Shown: positions 7,549 to 14,646 of the stretch, in pieces
Layout of the letters: each line of letters opens with the position of its first letter
Position numbering within the stretch: position 1 is the stretch's first letter
From: Defluviitaleaceae bacterium
GTDB taxonomy: Bacteria; Bacillota; Clostridia; Lachnospirales; WQUN01
Direction of reading: 5' to 3'
Length of the DNA: 38,573 nucleotides
Assembly: GCA_009781765.1 (NCBI GenBank)
Contig: WQVC01000016.1
Location: 1 to 38,573 of the forward strand
Notes under the pieces: model-generated
The model's input: only the letters and a program-made list of their open reading frames with translations
Told to the model about the DNA's origin: nothing
The model's database searches: none
Position numbers and translations under genes: made by a program

Positions 7549-9852
7549 ATGCAGAACATAAAATCAGACATGCTGGACAGACTTCCGGGGCTCAGCTTTC
7601 GGTGTCGATACGCGCCGCCGAAAATGCCGTTCGAATTTGTAAGCGAAGGCTGCGAGGATTTAACCGCCTATACATCGGAAGAACTTACCGACCTCGGGCT
7701 TGCGGATATTATCGCGCCCGGCGACATGCAAAAAATTGAACGCCTGTATGCATCAACGTTGGCTTTGGGGTTGCCGCTTGAAGTGTCGTTCGGCATTTTG
7801 ACAAAAACCGGCGAAAAAAAGCGCGTCTTATCGCGAAGTCGCATCGTGCAAACCGACGACGCCGGTATGCCGAGCGTTTTCGAGGGGCTTTTGGTTGATG
7901 TAACGCGGCTGATTAAATCCGAAGTCACTTCGGTGGAAAACCGCGATAATTCCGACTTGTGGGAAAAAATCGGCTACGGAATTCGCTCGCCCATGAACGC
8001 AATTTTGGGGCTTTCGGAAATCGGGTTGCGCTCGGATATGCCGAAAGAAGTTCGCAAATACACGCAAATTATCGGCGAAGCCGGTCAAAAGCTCATGCGT
8101 GCAATCAATGACATCATGGATTACAAAAAAATTAAAAGCGGCGAACTTGAACTTGTATCGCGACGATACGATTTCCTCGCGCTTATTGAGGATGCGGCGC
8201 AATTCGTTGATGAAAATTTCGACTTGGAATTCCGTTTGCATGTTGACAAGGATTTGCCCCGCGTACTTATCGGCGACGAGGAACGAATGCGCCAAATTTT
8301 ATTGCATCTTCTGTCAAACGCCGTGATTTTTACAGACATCGGTTATGTTTCGTTGTCTGTCGAAGGCAAAACTTTCGACGACTCCGTCGAACTTACAATG
8401 GTTGTCGAAGACACCGGCCACGGCATTAAAGAGGAAGACAAAGAAAATATTTTCGAACCGTTCACCCAATGCGACAACAGCACCATCGAGGGTTCGGGGC
8501 TCGGGCTTACGCTCGTAAAAGCTCTTGCTGAGCAAATGGGCGGAAATATTTCGGTAACGTCGGCTTACGGCGCGGGTTCGATTTTCACCGTGTCGCTAAA
8601 GCAGGGCGTTTGCGACGACGAAACGCTTCCCGACGTGAAAAAAAGTCGGCGCGTATTTAAAAAACCCGGATTTATCGCGCCGGATGCGCGCGTTCTTGTT
8701 GTTGACGACGTCAGCGCGAACCTTACCGTTGCCGAAGGCTTTTTGCGCCCGTATAAAATGCAGGTTGATTTATGCACAAGCGGCGAAGCGGCCATCGCGG
8801 CGGTACAGACAAAATCTTACGACTTAATTTTGATGGACTGCCTGATGCCGGGAATGTCCGGCGTGAGAGCCGCCGAGCTGATTCACACTGTTCCGGGGTA
8901 CGAAAACATCCCCGTCATCGCCCAAACCGCAAACACATCCGAACACAGCATGAACGGCTATTTGGCAAAACCCATCAACGCCGCCGCGCTTAACGAACTC
9001 CTCGAAACGTGGATTCCCGCAGAAAAACGTCGCGAAATCCCGCCCAACGAACCCTCTCCCCTCTCGAACACAAATTTGTCGAGCTTAGAAATTCCCGGCA
9101 TAAACGTTCAAAAAGGCATTGAAAAAATGGCGGGCAACGCCGAAATTTACATGCGCGTTCTCAAAGAATACTGCAACGGCGGCTCGGGGCTTGCAAAAAA
9201 TCTGCAAATTTGCACCGAAAGCGGCGATTTAAACACGTATCACATTTATGCGCACGCGCTTAACAGTATTTCGGAAAACATTGGTGCGCATGAAATTTCG
9301 GCAGAGGCGTCTTCTTTGGAAAAGGCAGCCGAACGCGGCGATTTCTCTTTTGTTGCCGGCAACACATCGGCTTTTGTTGACAAACTGCTTAAACTTTTGA
9401 GCAATATCAAACATGCCGTTAAGGATATAGAAATCGCACCGCCGCCCGCAAAGTCCGCTTCAAAGAACACGGACAAACGCAAGGTGCTTCTTATCGACGA
9501 CACGCCTTCGTACCTGCTGTTCCTCAGCGACATTTTGAAAGACGATTTCGAACCCCTCACCTCCATTAACGCGCAAGACGGCATTCAAACCGCACGCGCA
9601 ACAATGCCCGACCTGATTCTTTTAGACCTTATGATGCCGGGCATGTCCGGCTACGAGGCTTTGGAAATTTTAAAATCCGACAGCGATTTAAAGCACATTC
9701 CCGTAATCCTCATTTCCGGCAAAGAGCAAAAAGAAAACGAAGCAAAGGGAATTTCTCTCGGCGCGGTCGGTTATGTAAAAAAACCCTTCGAACCGCATAC
9801 GGTTAAAACTAAGGTGTGGAATGTACTCCGCTCCGCCGCCGGCGAGGATTAG
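7549..9852 (+). CDS. Hybrid sensor kinase-like protein lacking the H-box histidine
   Basis: A 767-residue cytoplasmic signalling protein with a GGGGGGGC site upstream. Order of domains: PAS (about 10-122), dimerisation/H-box helix (about 137-200), HATPase (about 240-352, with Asn257, DTGHGI at 288-293 and GSGLGL at 315-320), receiver 1 (380-490, Asp430 in LMDCLMPGMSG), HPt (about 520-625, His569 in YAHAL) and receiver 2 (644-765, Asp693 in LLDLMMPGMSG). The usual SHEIRTPMN is here GYGIRSPMN, with Tyr143 where the phosphorylated histidine should be. Autophosphorylation at the normal site is therefore not expected, although ATP-binding motifs, both receiver aspartates and the HPt histidine remain. 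It may act as a regulated scaffold, a phosphatase or a relay for another kinase. Confidence 0.93.
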   Translation: MQNIKSDMLDRLPGLSFRCRYAPPKMPFEFVSEGCEDLTAYTSEELTDLGLADIIAPGDMQKIERLYASTLALGLPLEVSFGILTKTGEKKRVLSRSRIVQTDDAGMPSVFEGLLVDVTRLIKSEVTSVENRDNSDLWEKIGYGIRSPMNAILGLSEIGLRSDMPKEVRKYTQIIGEAGQKLMRAINDIMDYKKIKSGELELVSRRYDFLALIEDAAQFVDENFDLEFRLHVDKDLPRVLIGDEERMRQILLHLLSNAVIFTDIGYVSLSVEGKTFDDSVELTMVVEDTGHGIKEEDKENIFEPFTQCDNSTIEGSGLGLTLVKALAEQMGGNISVTSAYGAGSIFTVSLKQGVCDDETLPDVKKSRRVFKKPGFIAPDARVLVVDDVSANLTVAEGFLRPYKMQVDLCTSGEAAIAAVQTKSYDLILMDCLMPGMSGVRAAELIHTVPGYENIPVIAQTANTSEHSMNGYLAKPINAAALNELLETWIPAEKRREIPPNEPSPLSNTNLSSLEIPGINVQKGIEKMAGNAEIYMRVLKEYCNGGSGLAKNLQICTESGDLNTYHIYAHALNSISENIGAHEISAEASSLEKAAERGDFSFVAGNTSAFVDKLLKLLSNIKHAVKDIEIAPPPAKSASKNTDKRKVLLIDDTPSYLLFLSDILKDDFEPLTSINAQDGIQTARATMPDLILLDLMMPGMSGYEALEILKSDSDLKHIPVILISGKEQKENEAKGISLGAVGYVKKPFEPHTVKTKVWNVLRSAAGED

Positions 9853-9947
9853 GGACAACACGCCCCGGGGGTCGGGTCGCGCCGAGTGCGAGTTGAACGC
9901 CGGGGCATGTGCCGACTTTGGGCAGGAATGACGTAGGGCGTGTTCCC
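9852..9947. repeat. Inverted repeat after the kinase gene
   Basis: GGGACAACACGCCC (9852-9865) pairs with GGGCGTGTTCCC (9936-9947) around a GC-rich interior. It is not followed by a T run, so it is not a simple terminator. It lies in a gene-free stretch from 9853 to 10226. Confidence 0.5.
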
Positions 9948-9992
9948 ACTTCCGCTTTTCCCGTCTCTCGGTCAAATTTCCCGTGCAATAAA

Positions 9993-10130
9993 AGAGAGTG
10001 TTGAAAAATAGCTTGAGGGTACGGGCAAAGAACGCCCGCCATTGCTGTGCCTGCATCGCAGTAAACCGGCGGCTTCAGGCCGATTTTCGAGATGCGGCAT
10101 ATGCGAAAGCGTAATTTTTCAACACTCTCT
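9993..10130. repeat. Structured long-hairpin element
   Basis: Perfect 17-bp terminal inverted repeat AGAGAGTGTTGAAAAAT. The interior holds a CGGGC/GCCCG hairpin and a second branch closed by GCATC/GATGC that contains CGGC/GCCG, so the whole can fold as a multi-branched structure. No protein frame is credible. It could be a structured RNA or a non-autonomous mobile element; only one copy is in the window. Confidence 0.6.
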
Positions 10131-10219
10131 AAAAAAATCGCGCGAAAGCGCGATTTTAAAAAGGTTTTTTGTCGAACTTTTTTCCAAAAAAGTGGGGCTT
10201 GGGGGCGACGCCCCCAAAA
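10131..10219. repeat. Mosaic palindromic intergenic repeat, copy R3
   Basis: Contains AAAATCGCGCGAAAGCGCG-type hairpin, GTCGAACTTTTTTCC/AAAAAAGT and a terminal GGGGGCGACGCCCCC hairpin. Same module order as copy R4 at 28752-28906. It abuts the 3' end of pyrE. Confidence 0.7.
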
Positions 10220-10226
10220 AAATTCA

Positions 10227-10910
10227 TCACACCGCACAATATTTTGAAATATACGCCTCCATCTTGCCGCACATTTCATCGTCAATATAAATTTTGCCGC
10301 CGACTTCGCGATTGTGCAGATGTTCGATTATTTCAACAACGGTTACGAGCGGATGAACGGTTATGCCGAACTCGCGCTGCATTTCTTCAACGGCGGTCGG
10401 GGCAGTCAATCCGCCGGAGCCGCGTTCCATGCGGTCAACGGAAATTACCATGTCGGTAATTTGAACATCGGCGGCGGATTTTAACAGCGGATACACTTCG
10501 CGCACCGATGTTCCGGCGGAAATTACGTCCTCGATGATTAAAAAGCGGTCGCCGTCTGCGGGCTGATGCCCGACGAACATTCCGCCGTCGCCGTGGGTTT
10601 TGACTTCCTTGCGATTGAAACAATAGCCCGCGTTTACGCCGTACATGCGATAAAGCGCGGTCGCGGCAAGAGTGCAAAGCGGAATGCCCTTGTATGCCGG
10701 CCCGAAAAGTACGTCGAATTTCCCGGCAAGTTTTTCGTGAATTAACGCGGCGTAGTATTCGCTTACGCGATTTGCGTGTTCGCCGGTTACGAACCGCCCG
10801 GAGTTTACAAAGTACGGCGTTTGCCTGCCGCTTTTTGTGGTGAAATCCCCAAACATTAAAACGCCCGATGTTGCAATCAGCTCGATTAAATTTGCTTTGT
10901 AGCTTGTCAT
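10227..10910 (-). CDS. pyrE: Orotate phosphoribosyltransferase
   Basis: A 227-residue enzyme that joins orotate to PRPP to make orotidine 5'-phosphate in UMP synthesis. The PRPP loop FLIIEDVISAGTS lies at 123-135, and the N-terminal GDFTTKSGRQTPYF segment is the orotate/flexible-loop side. Length is normal for the family. Its ATG overlaps the pyrD stop (ATGA at 10907-10910), so the two are translationally coupled. It is the last gene of the minus-strand unit and is followed by repeat R3. Confidence 0.96.
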   Translation of the reverse strand: MTSYKANLIELIATSGVLMFGDFTTKSGRQTPYFVNSGRFVTGEHANRVSEYYAALIHEKLAGKFDVLFGPAYKGIPLCTLAATALYRMYGVNAGYCFNRKEVKTHGDGGMFVGHQPADGDRFLIIEDVISAGTSVREVYPLLKSAADVQITDMVISVDRMERGSGGLTAPTAVEEMQREFGITVHPLVTVVEIIEHLHNREVGGKIYIDDEMCGKMEAYISKYCAV

Positions 10911-11815
10911 TTAATTATGCCCCTTATCTCGTTTAAATTTTTGATGCCGTGCTCGCGCATGTAACCTGTGATGCCGTCGAGAATATCCGCAGTGGCACGG
11001 GGATTTGAAAAATTCGCCGTACCGACGGAAACAGCCGTTGCTCCCGCCATGATAAATTCGATTGCGTCTTCCCACGTTGCCGCGCCGCCCGTCCCGATTA
11101 TCGGAAGCGCGACGGCATTTGCAACCTGCCAAACCATGCGCACGGCAACCGGCTTAATTGCCGGCCCGGAAAGCCCGCCGATTTTATTGCCCAAAACGGG
11201 CATTTTTTTGTGTATGTCGATGCGCATACCGAGAAGCGTGTTGATTAAACAAAGTGCGTCTGCGCCGCCGGCTTCCGCGCCTTTTGCAATCGCAACGATG
11301 TCGGTGACGTTCGGCGAAAGTTTTACAATCACCGGAACACGAGCAATGTCTTTCACAGCGCGTGTAACTTCTTCCGCCATTTTCGCATCCGTTCCCATCG
11401 CCATGCCACCGGCTTTAATATTCGGGCAGGAGATGTTCAACTCGAAAAAATCCACTCCGTCCGCACCTTCGAAATCCCGCGCAACGGCAATGTAATCATC
11501 AAGCGTACGCCCGCATAAATTTACGATTACGCGCGTGTCAAATTGTCGCAAAAAGGGCAGGTCGTCGGCGATAAATTTTTTCGCGCCCGGATTTTGCAAG
11601 CCTACGGCGTTTAACATTCCGCCATGTGTTTCCGCTATGCGCGGCGGCGGATTGCCCTGCCACGGCTCATGCGAAACGCCTTTCACGGTGATTGCGCCGA
11701 GTCGGTTAAGGTCAACGAACTGCGCATATTCACGACCGCTTCCGAAGGTTCCCGATGCCGTTACGATTGGGGAATTCAGGCGAACCCCCGCGATGTTTAC
11801 CGATAAATCAACCAT
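10907..11815 (-). CDS. pyrD: Dihydroorotate dehydrogenase B, catalytic subunit
   Basis: A 302-residue class 1B enzyme oxidising dihydroorotate to orotate with FMN. The base Cys130 lies in NISCPNIK, diagnostic of class 1B, which works with the PyrK electron-transfer subunit encoded 10 kb away at 21854. The ATG at 11815 is preceded by AAGGAAGT and lies inside the last codons of the antitoxin gene, overlapping it by 8 bases. A 19-codon upstream extension exists but is not family sequence. The separation from pyrK by a defence/resistance block suggests insertion into an older pyr operon. Confidence 0.97.
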   Translation of the reverse strand: MVDLSVNIAGVRLNSPIVTASGTFGSGREYAQFVDLNRLGAITVKGVSHEPWQGNPPPRIAETHGGMLNAVGLQNPGAKKFIADDLPFLRQFDTRVIVNLCGRTLDDYIAVARDFEGADGVDFFELNISCPNIKAGGMAMGTDAKMAEEVTRAVKDIARVPVIVKLSPNVTDIVAIAKGAEAGGADALCLINTLLGMRIDIHKKMPVLGNKIGGLSGPAIKPVAVRMVWQVANAVALPIIGTGGAATWEDAIEFIMAGATAVSVGTANFSNPRATADILDGITGYMREHGIKNLNEIRGIIK

Positions 11816-12002
11816 TTTGCACTTCCTTTGCGATGATTTCTGCTGTGTCCACAATTTCAACCGGTTTTTCAAGTCTTGATATAAACCATTCTAAAGCATC
11901 TTTGTGTTCCTTTGAAATTTCTTCATCAGACATCCTCGAATGACGCAAGGAATTATCATCACGAATTTTCCTAAGCTCATCCATTACTATACTTGCTTTC
12001 AT
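11808..12002 (-). CDS. Putative antitoxin of a PIN-domain module
   Basis: A 64-residue, highly charged protein predicted mostly helical, with no cysteine or membrane segment. Its ATG overlaps the stop of the PIN-domain gene by 4 bases (11999-12002), the usual coupling for a toxin-antitoxin pair, here in toxin-first order. Small partners of this kind of PIN toxin often have a short DNA-binding or toxin-wrapping helix. The last codons overlap the start of pyrD. Assignment rests on size and position rather than a recognised DNA-binding motif. Confidence 0.7.
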   Translation of the reverse strand: MKASIVMDELRKIRDDNSLRHSRMSDEEISKEHKDALEWFISRLEKPVEIVDTAEIIAKEVQNG

Positions 12003-12478
12003 TCATCAGCCTCCTCTATCAACATTGTCGGCGATATAATACTGATTTCTTTATAAAGATGAATCGCGTTTACAACCTTCACTTTATTGATGGTTTTAAA
12101 ATTGACCAAATGCTTGAAGTTCCATGATACTATTACATCACAGTTATAAACAACGGCATAGGCAATATGCATACAATCGTCACGGCTTTTCGCACTAAGA
12201 ACACCGCCCTTGATATATTCATCAGCAAGTGCAAAAATTTCGTCTGTTTCTTTCAGAATACGAAAATTTATCTGTTTTAATTTTTCAAACATCATGCTTT
12301 GTTTGGGTTCGGCACATTTTCTTATTTCGTTTATTACTATGGGTGACACAAATATGTCATGCTTACCACTGCTTAAATCTTTCCACAGCAGCAGAGTGTC
12401 ATTCATTTTTTCAAGTGTATCATCGGCAAATAAATAGCTGATAATTGAGGTGTCCAAATATATTTTCAGATTTTTCAT
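11999..12478 (-). CDS. PIN-domain ribonuclease toxin (VapC-like)
   Basis: A 159-residue PIN-domain protein. Acidic metal-binding residues are Asp9 in IYLDTSIISYL, Glu51 in INEIRKC and Asp100-Asp101 in SRDDCMHIA, and the late SWNFKHLVN block is typical of this subfamily. Such proteins are magnesium-dependent RNases kept silent by a co-encoded antitoxin. The ATG follows GGAGGAG. It is more A+T-rich than the flanking pyr genes, consistent with acquisition. It lies directly downstream of the restriction-modification genes on the same strand and may be transcribed with them. Confidence 0.85.
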   Translation of the reverse strand: MKNLKIYLDTSIISYLFADDTLEKMNDTLLLWKDLSSGKHDIFVSPIVINEIRKCAEPKQSMMFEKLKQINFRILKETDEIFALADEYIKGGVLSAKSRDDCMHIAYAVVYNCDVIVSWNFKHLVNFKTINKVKVVNAIHLYKEISIISPTMLIEEADE

Positions 12479-12509
12479 GTGTTAAGCTCCTCCGTGATTT
12501 GCTGCCTTG

Positions 12510-13013
12510 CTATGCGGATGTTTTTTTACACCGAGTATCAGGCTTTCCGTTTTTCGCGACGAAATCAGCATATTGTTTTGAGTATGCTCTGAATATATCA
12601 AAATACTCAAGTATTGCAACGTCCAACAAGGGCTTGTTTTTAATGGTGACATCGTTAATCGCATTACGTCCTTTGTCGTTCAGCTCTCCGACTTTGCTCA
12701 TCAGGGCTTCTGTTTCAGCCTCAATTTTCTTAAATTCTGCTTCAGTTTTATCTATCATCTCTGACATACTTGCGATTTCAGCATCTAATCGGGTCGCTTC
12801 ACTCTCGTGCGGGGTGAGTTGCCGCAATTCCTTTAAATTCCTGAGTTGCAAATTGCAGTTGTTCTTCATTTCGAATATGCTTCCCTGCCTTTTAATCAAA
12901 TCGCAAGAAGTTAAGGCACCTTCAAGAGCTTCCTTCAAGTAAGAAAACGCGCCGCTCACTTCCCTATCTATATCAATGACTGTATCCTGCAAGTTGTTTG
13001 TTGCTCTAACCAA
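12510..13013 (-). CDS. Coiled-coil protein linked to the R-M operon
   Basis: A 167-residue hydrophilic protein dominated by helical heptad-like sequence (about 40-110, rich in Glu, Lys, Leu). No catalytic motif is visible. The only start in frame is TTG 13013, two bases after the stop of the 59-residue membrane protein, which suggests translational coupling. Together the two genes could form a membrane-linked complex associated with the restriction enzyme, but this is inference. The A+T-rich composition matches the other genes of this block. Confidence 0.65.
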   Translation of the reverse strand: MVRATNNLQDTVIDIDREVSGAFSYLKEALEGALTSCDLIKRQGSIFEMKNNCNLQLRNLKELRQLTPHESEATRLDAEIASMSEMIDKTEAEFKKIEAETEALMSKVGELNDKGRNAINDVTIKNKPLLDVAILEYFDIFRAYSKQYADFVAKNGKPDTRCKKTSA

Positions 13014-13014
13014 G

Positions 13015-13194
13015 TCACCGGATTTCTCTGTCGATATTCTCTTTCGCCAATAGCGAATTTTGCATGTTACTGTTCGCTTCTTGCGATTTCCCGTTGTTGC
13101 GCAACGTAAAAATCATAACAATAAGCGGCACAGCCGTCACCAAAGCAATACCAATTGATTGAACAATCAATTCTATCAACAACTCTCGTTCCAT
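13015..13194 (-). CDS. Small single-pass membrane protein (59 aa)
   Basis: Begins MERELLIELIVQSIG at ATG 13194, with a perfect AGGAGGTG ribosome-binding site inside the last codons of hsdS. One transmembrane helix spans about residues 10-31, followed by a polar tail. It sits between hsdS (1 base away) and the coiled-coil gene (1 base between stop and start), so it is clearly part of the same translation unit. No family recognised. Confidence 0.75.
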   Translation of the reverse strand: MERELLIELIVQSIGIALVTAVPLIVMIFTLRNNGKSQEANSNMQNSLLAKENIDREIR

Positions 13195-13195
13195 G

Positions 13196-14611
13196 TTACA
13201 CCTCCTGCGGCAAAGCCGCTGTGCCGGAATTGATAAATTTCATTGCCTTTTCCTCGCCGCTTTCAATAGCTATTTCAACTGCTCGTTTTGCCATCTCCAA
13301 AAGTTGCTCGGATTGACGGCGCAGGCCTTGAGATTTATTTATTTTTAATTTTACAACGTCGTGGACACCGCTTGGCAGGTTAGGTATCAGCATACCAAGT
13401 ACATCATCATCTTTTATAACAGGGTACGAACTTCCAACATTCCATTTTAATAACCAATCTTTGTATAAAGACGAACGCAGCAAGACTGCAAGTGTTTCTT
13501 TGGGGTAATTTGATTTTTCACGAAGCACGGTAAACGCTCCGCTAACAATGAGGTCATCAATCTCACGGTCAATTACAGCAACTGCACCACGATAGGGGCG
13601 AACTTTAGATATGAGTAAGTCACCCTCCGATACGTGGATTTTTGCGTTTGCAGGCAGTTCCTCGGTCAATACATAGTTGTGCATAAATGAGCCATCACCT
13701 ACGTTTATATCGCCAATTTCAATGTACGGATAACAGCCCTTTGTTTTGTTCGACGAAGTTTTTACCATGTCAAACTCCATGCCAACAGTTGTTGTGCCGT
13801 GATTGTATCCGGCAATAATTTGATGATACGATTCATATTTCGGCTGATAATATTCAGCATCAAGTCGCTCGCTTGTGCCAAAGCTGTCTGAAAAAGATTT
13901 GACTGTTACAGGCTCATTTGATGGGGCGAAAGTGGTTAAGCCTAATTCAGCCAGCAAAAACTTCTCGGCATCAAGGTACGCATTTGCAGCACTTTTGAGG
14001 GCTTCGTCCATTTGCCGGACTGCTTGCTCAATGCGGTTGCAAAAATTTTCGGAAAATACAGGGATTATTATTTGGCTCATATCCTCAAGCAAAAAACCCA
14101 TTTGGACAGCACCGCGCTTAAATTTTTGAATTTGGTTTTGCCCATATTTGCCTTTGAGAAACACCGCCGCAATCATAGTCTTTTCATCTTGCTTCGGTCG
14201 CAGAATAGCAAGTTTGCAATTACATGTCTGCGCTGCATCTGTTCGCACAATACAAATATTTCCGATTGTGCCTACGATTGAAATCAGTAAATCATCCTTT
14301 GACAAGTGAGAGCGTTTCATGGTCGGCAAATCATATGTTTCCCTACCTATGCAAACAGGGTTGGATTCCTCAATAAAAAAACTATGTGAATCTCCACCGC
14401 GATAATATCTAACCCCTTCTTCTCGGAAATCGTGACTGATAGACATATGGTTTCCATCAGATACGGTAAAAAAATCGGTAAGAGGAACATGGTCTGTTTT
14501 ATCAAGCACGGACAGCGCAGTTAAATTTTCTTTCTTGTAAAATTCCGAGTCAATTCTGGAAGTCCTTTCAAGCTCCGATAACTTTATCTCAACCGCTTCA
14601 AGCCCGCGCAT
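13196..14611 (-). CDS. hsdS: Restriction-modification specificity subunit
   Basis: A 471-residue HsdS-type protein with two target-recognition halves, each followed by a helical conserved region: about 1-205 ending EKFLLAELGL, and about 215-440. It gives DNA sequence specificity to the methylase and nuclease. The ATG at 14611 is preceded by an in-frame TTG; no clear Shine-Dalgarno sequence is visible, and it starts 35 bases after the hsdM stop, so re-initiation is plausible. The last codons supply the ribosome-binding site of the following small membrane protein. Confidence 0.9.
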   Translation of the reverse strand: MRGLEAVEIKLSELERTSRIDSEFYKKENLTALSVLDKTDHVPLTDFFTVSDGNHMSISHDFREEGVRYYRGGDSHSFFIEESNPVCIGRETYDLPTMKRSHLSKDDLLISIVGTIGNICIVRTDAAQTCNCKLAILRPKQDEKTMIAAVFLKGKYGQNQIQKFKRGAVQMGFLLEDMSQIIIPVFSENFCNRIEQAVRQMDEALKSAANAYLDAEKFLLAELGLTTFAPSNEPVTVKSFSDSFGTSERLDAEYYQPKYESYHQIIAGYNHGTTTVGMEFDMVKTSSNKTKGCYPYIEIGDINVGDGSFMHNYVLTEELPANAKIHVSEGDLLISKVRPYRGAVAVIDREIDDLIVSGAFTVLREKSNYPKETLAVLLRSSLYKDWLLKWNVGSSYPVIKDDDVLGMLIPNLPSGVHDVVKLKINKSQGLRRQSEQLLEMAKRAVEIAIESGEEKAMKFINSGTAALPQEV

Positions 14612-14646
14612 CAATGCCGTATACTTTTCGGCATTAAATGGCGGGC

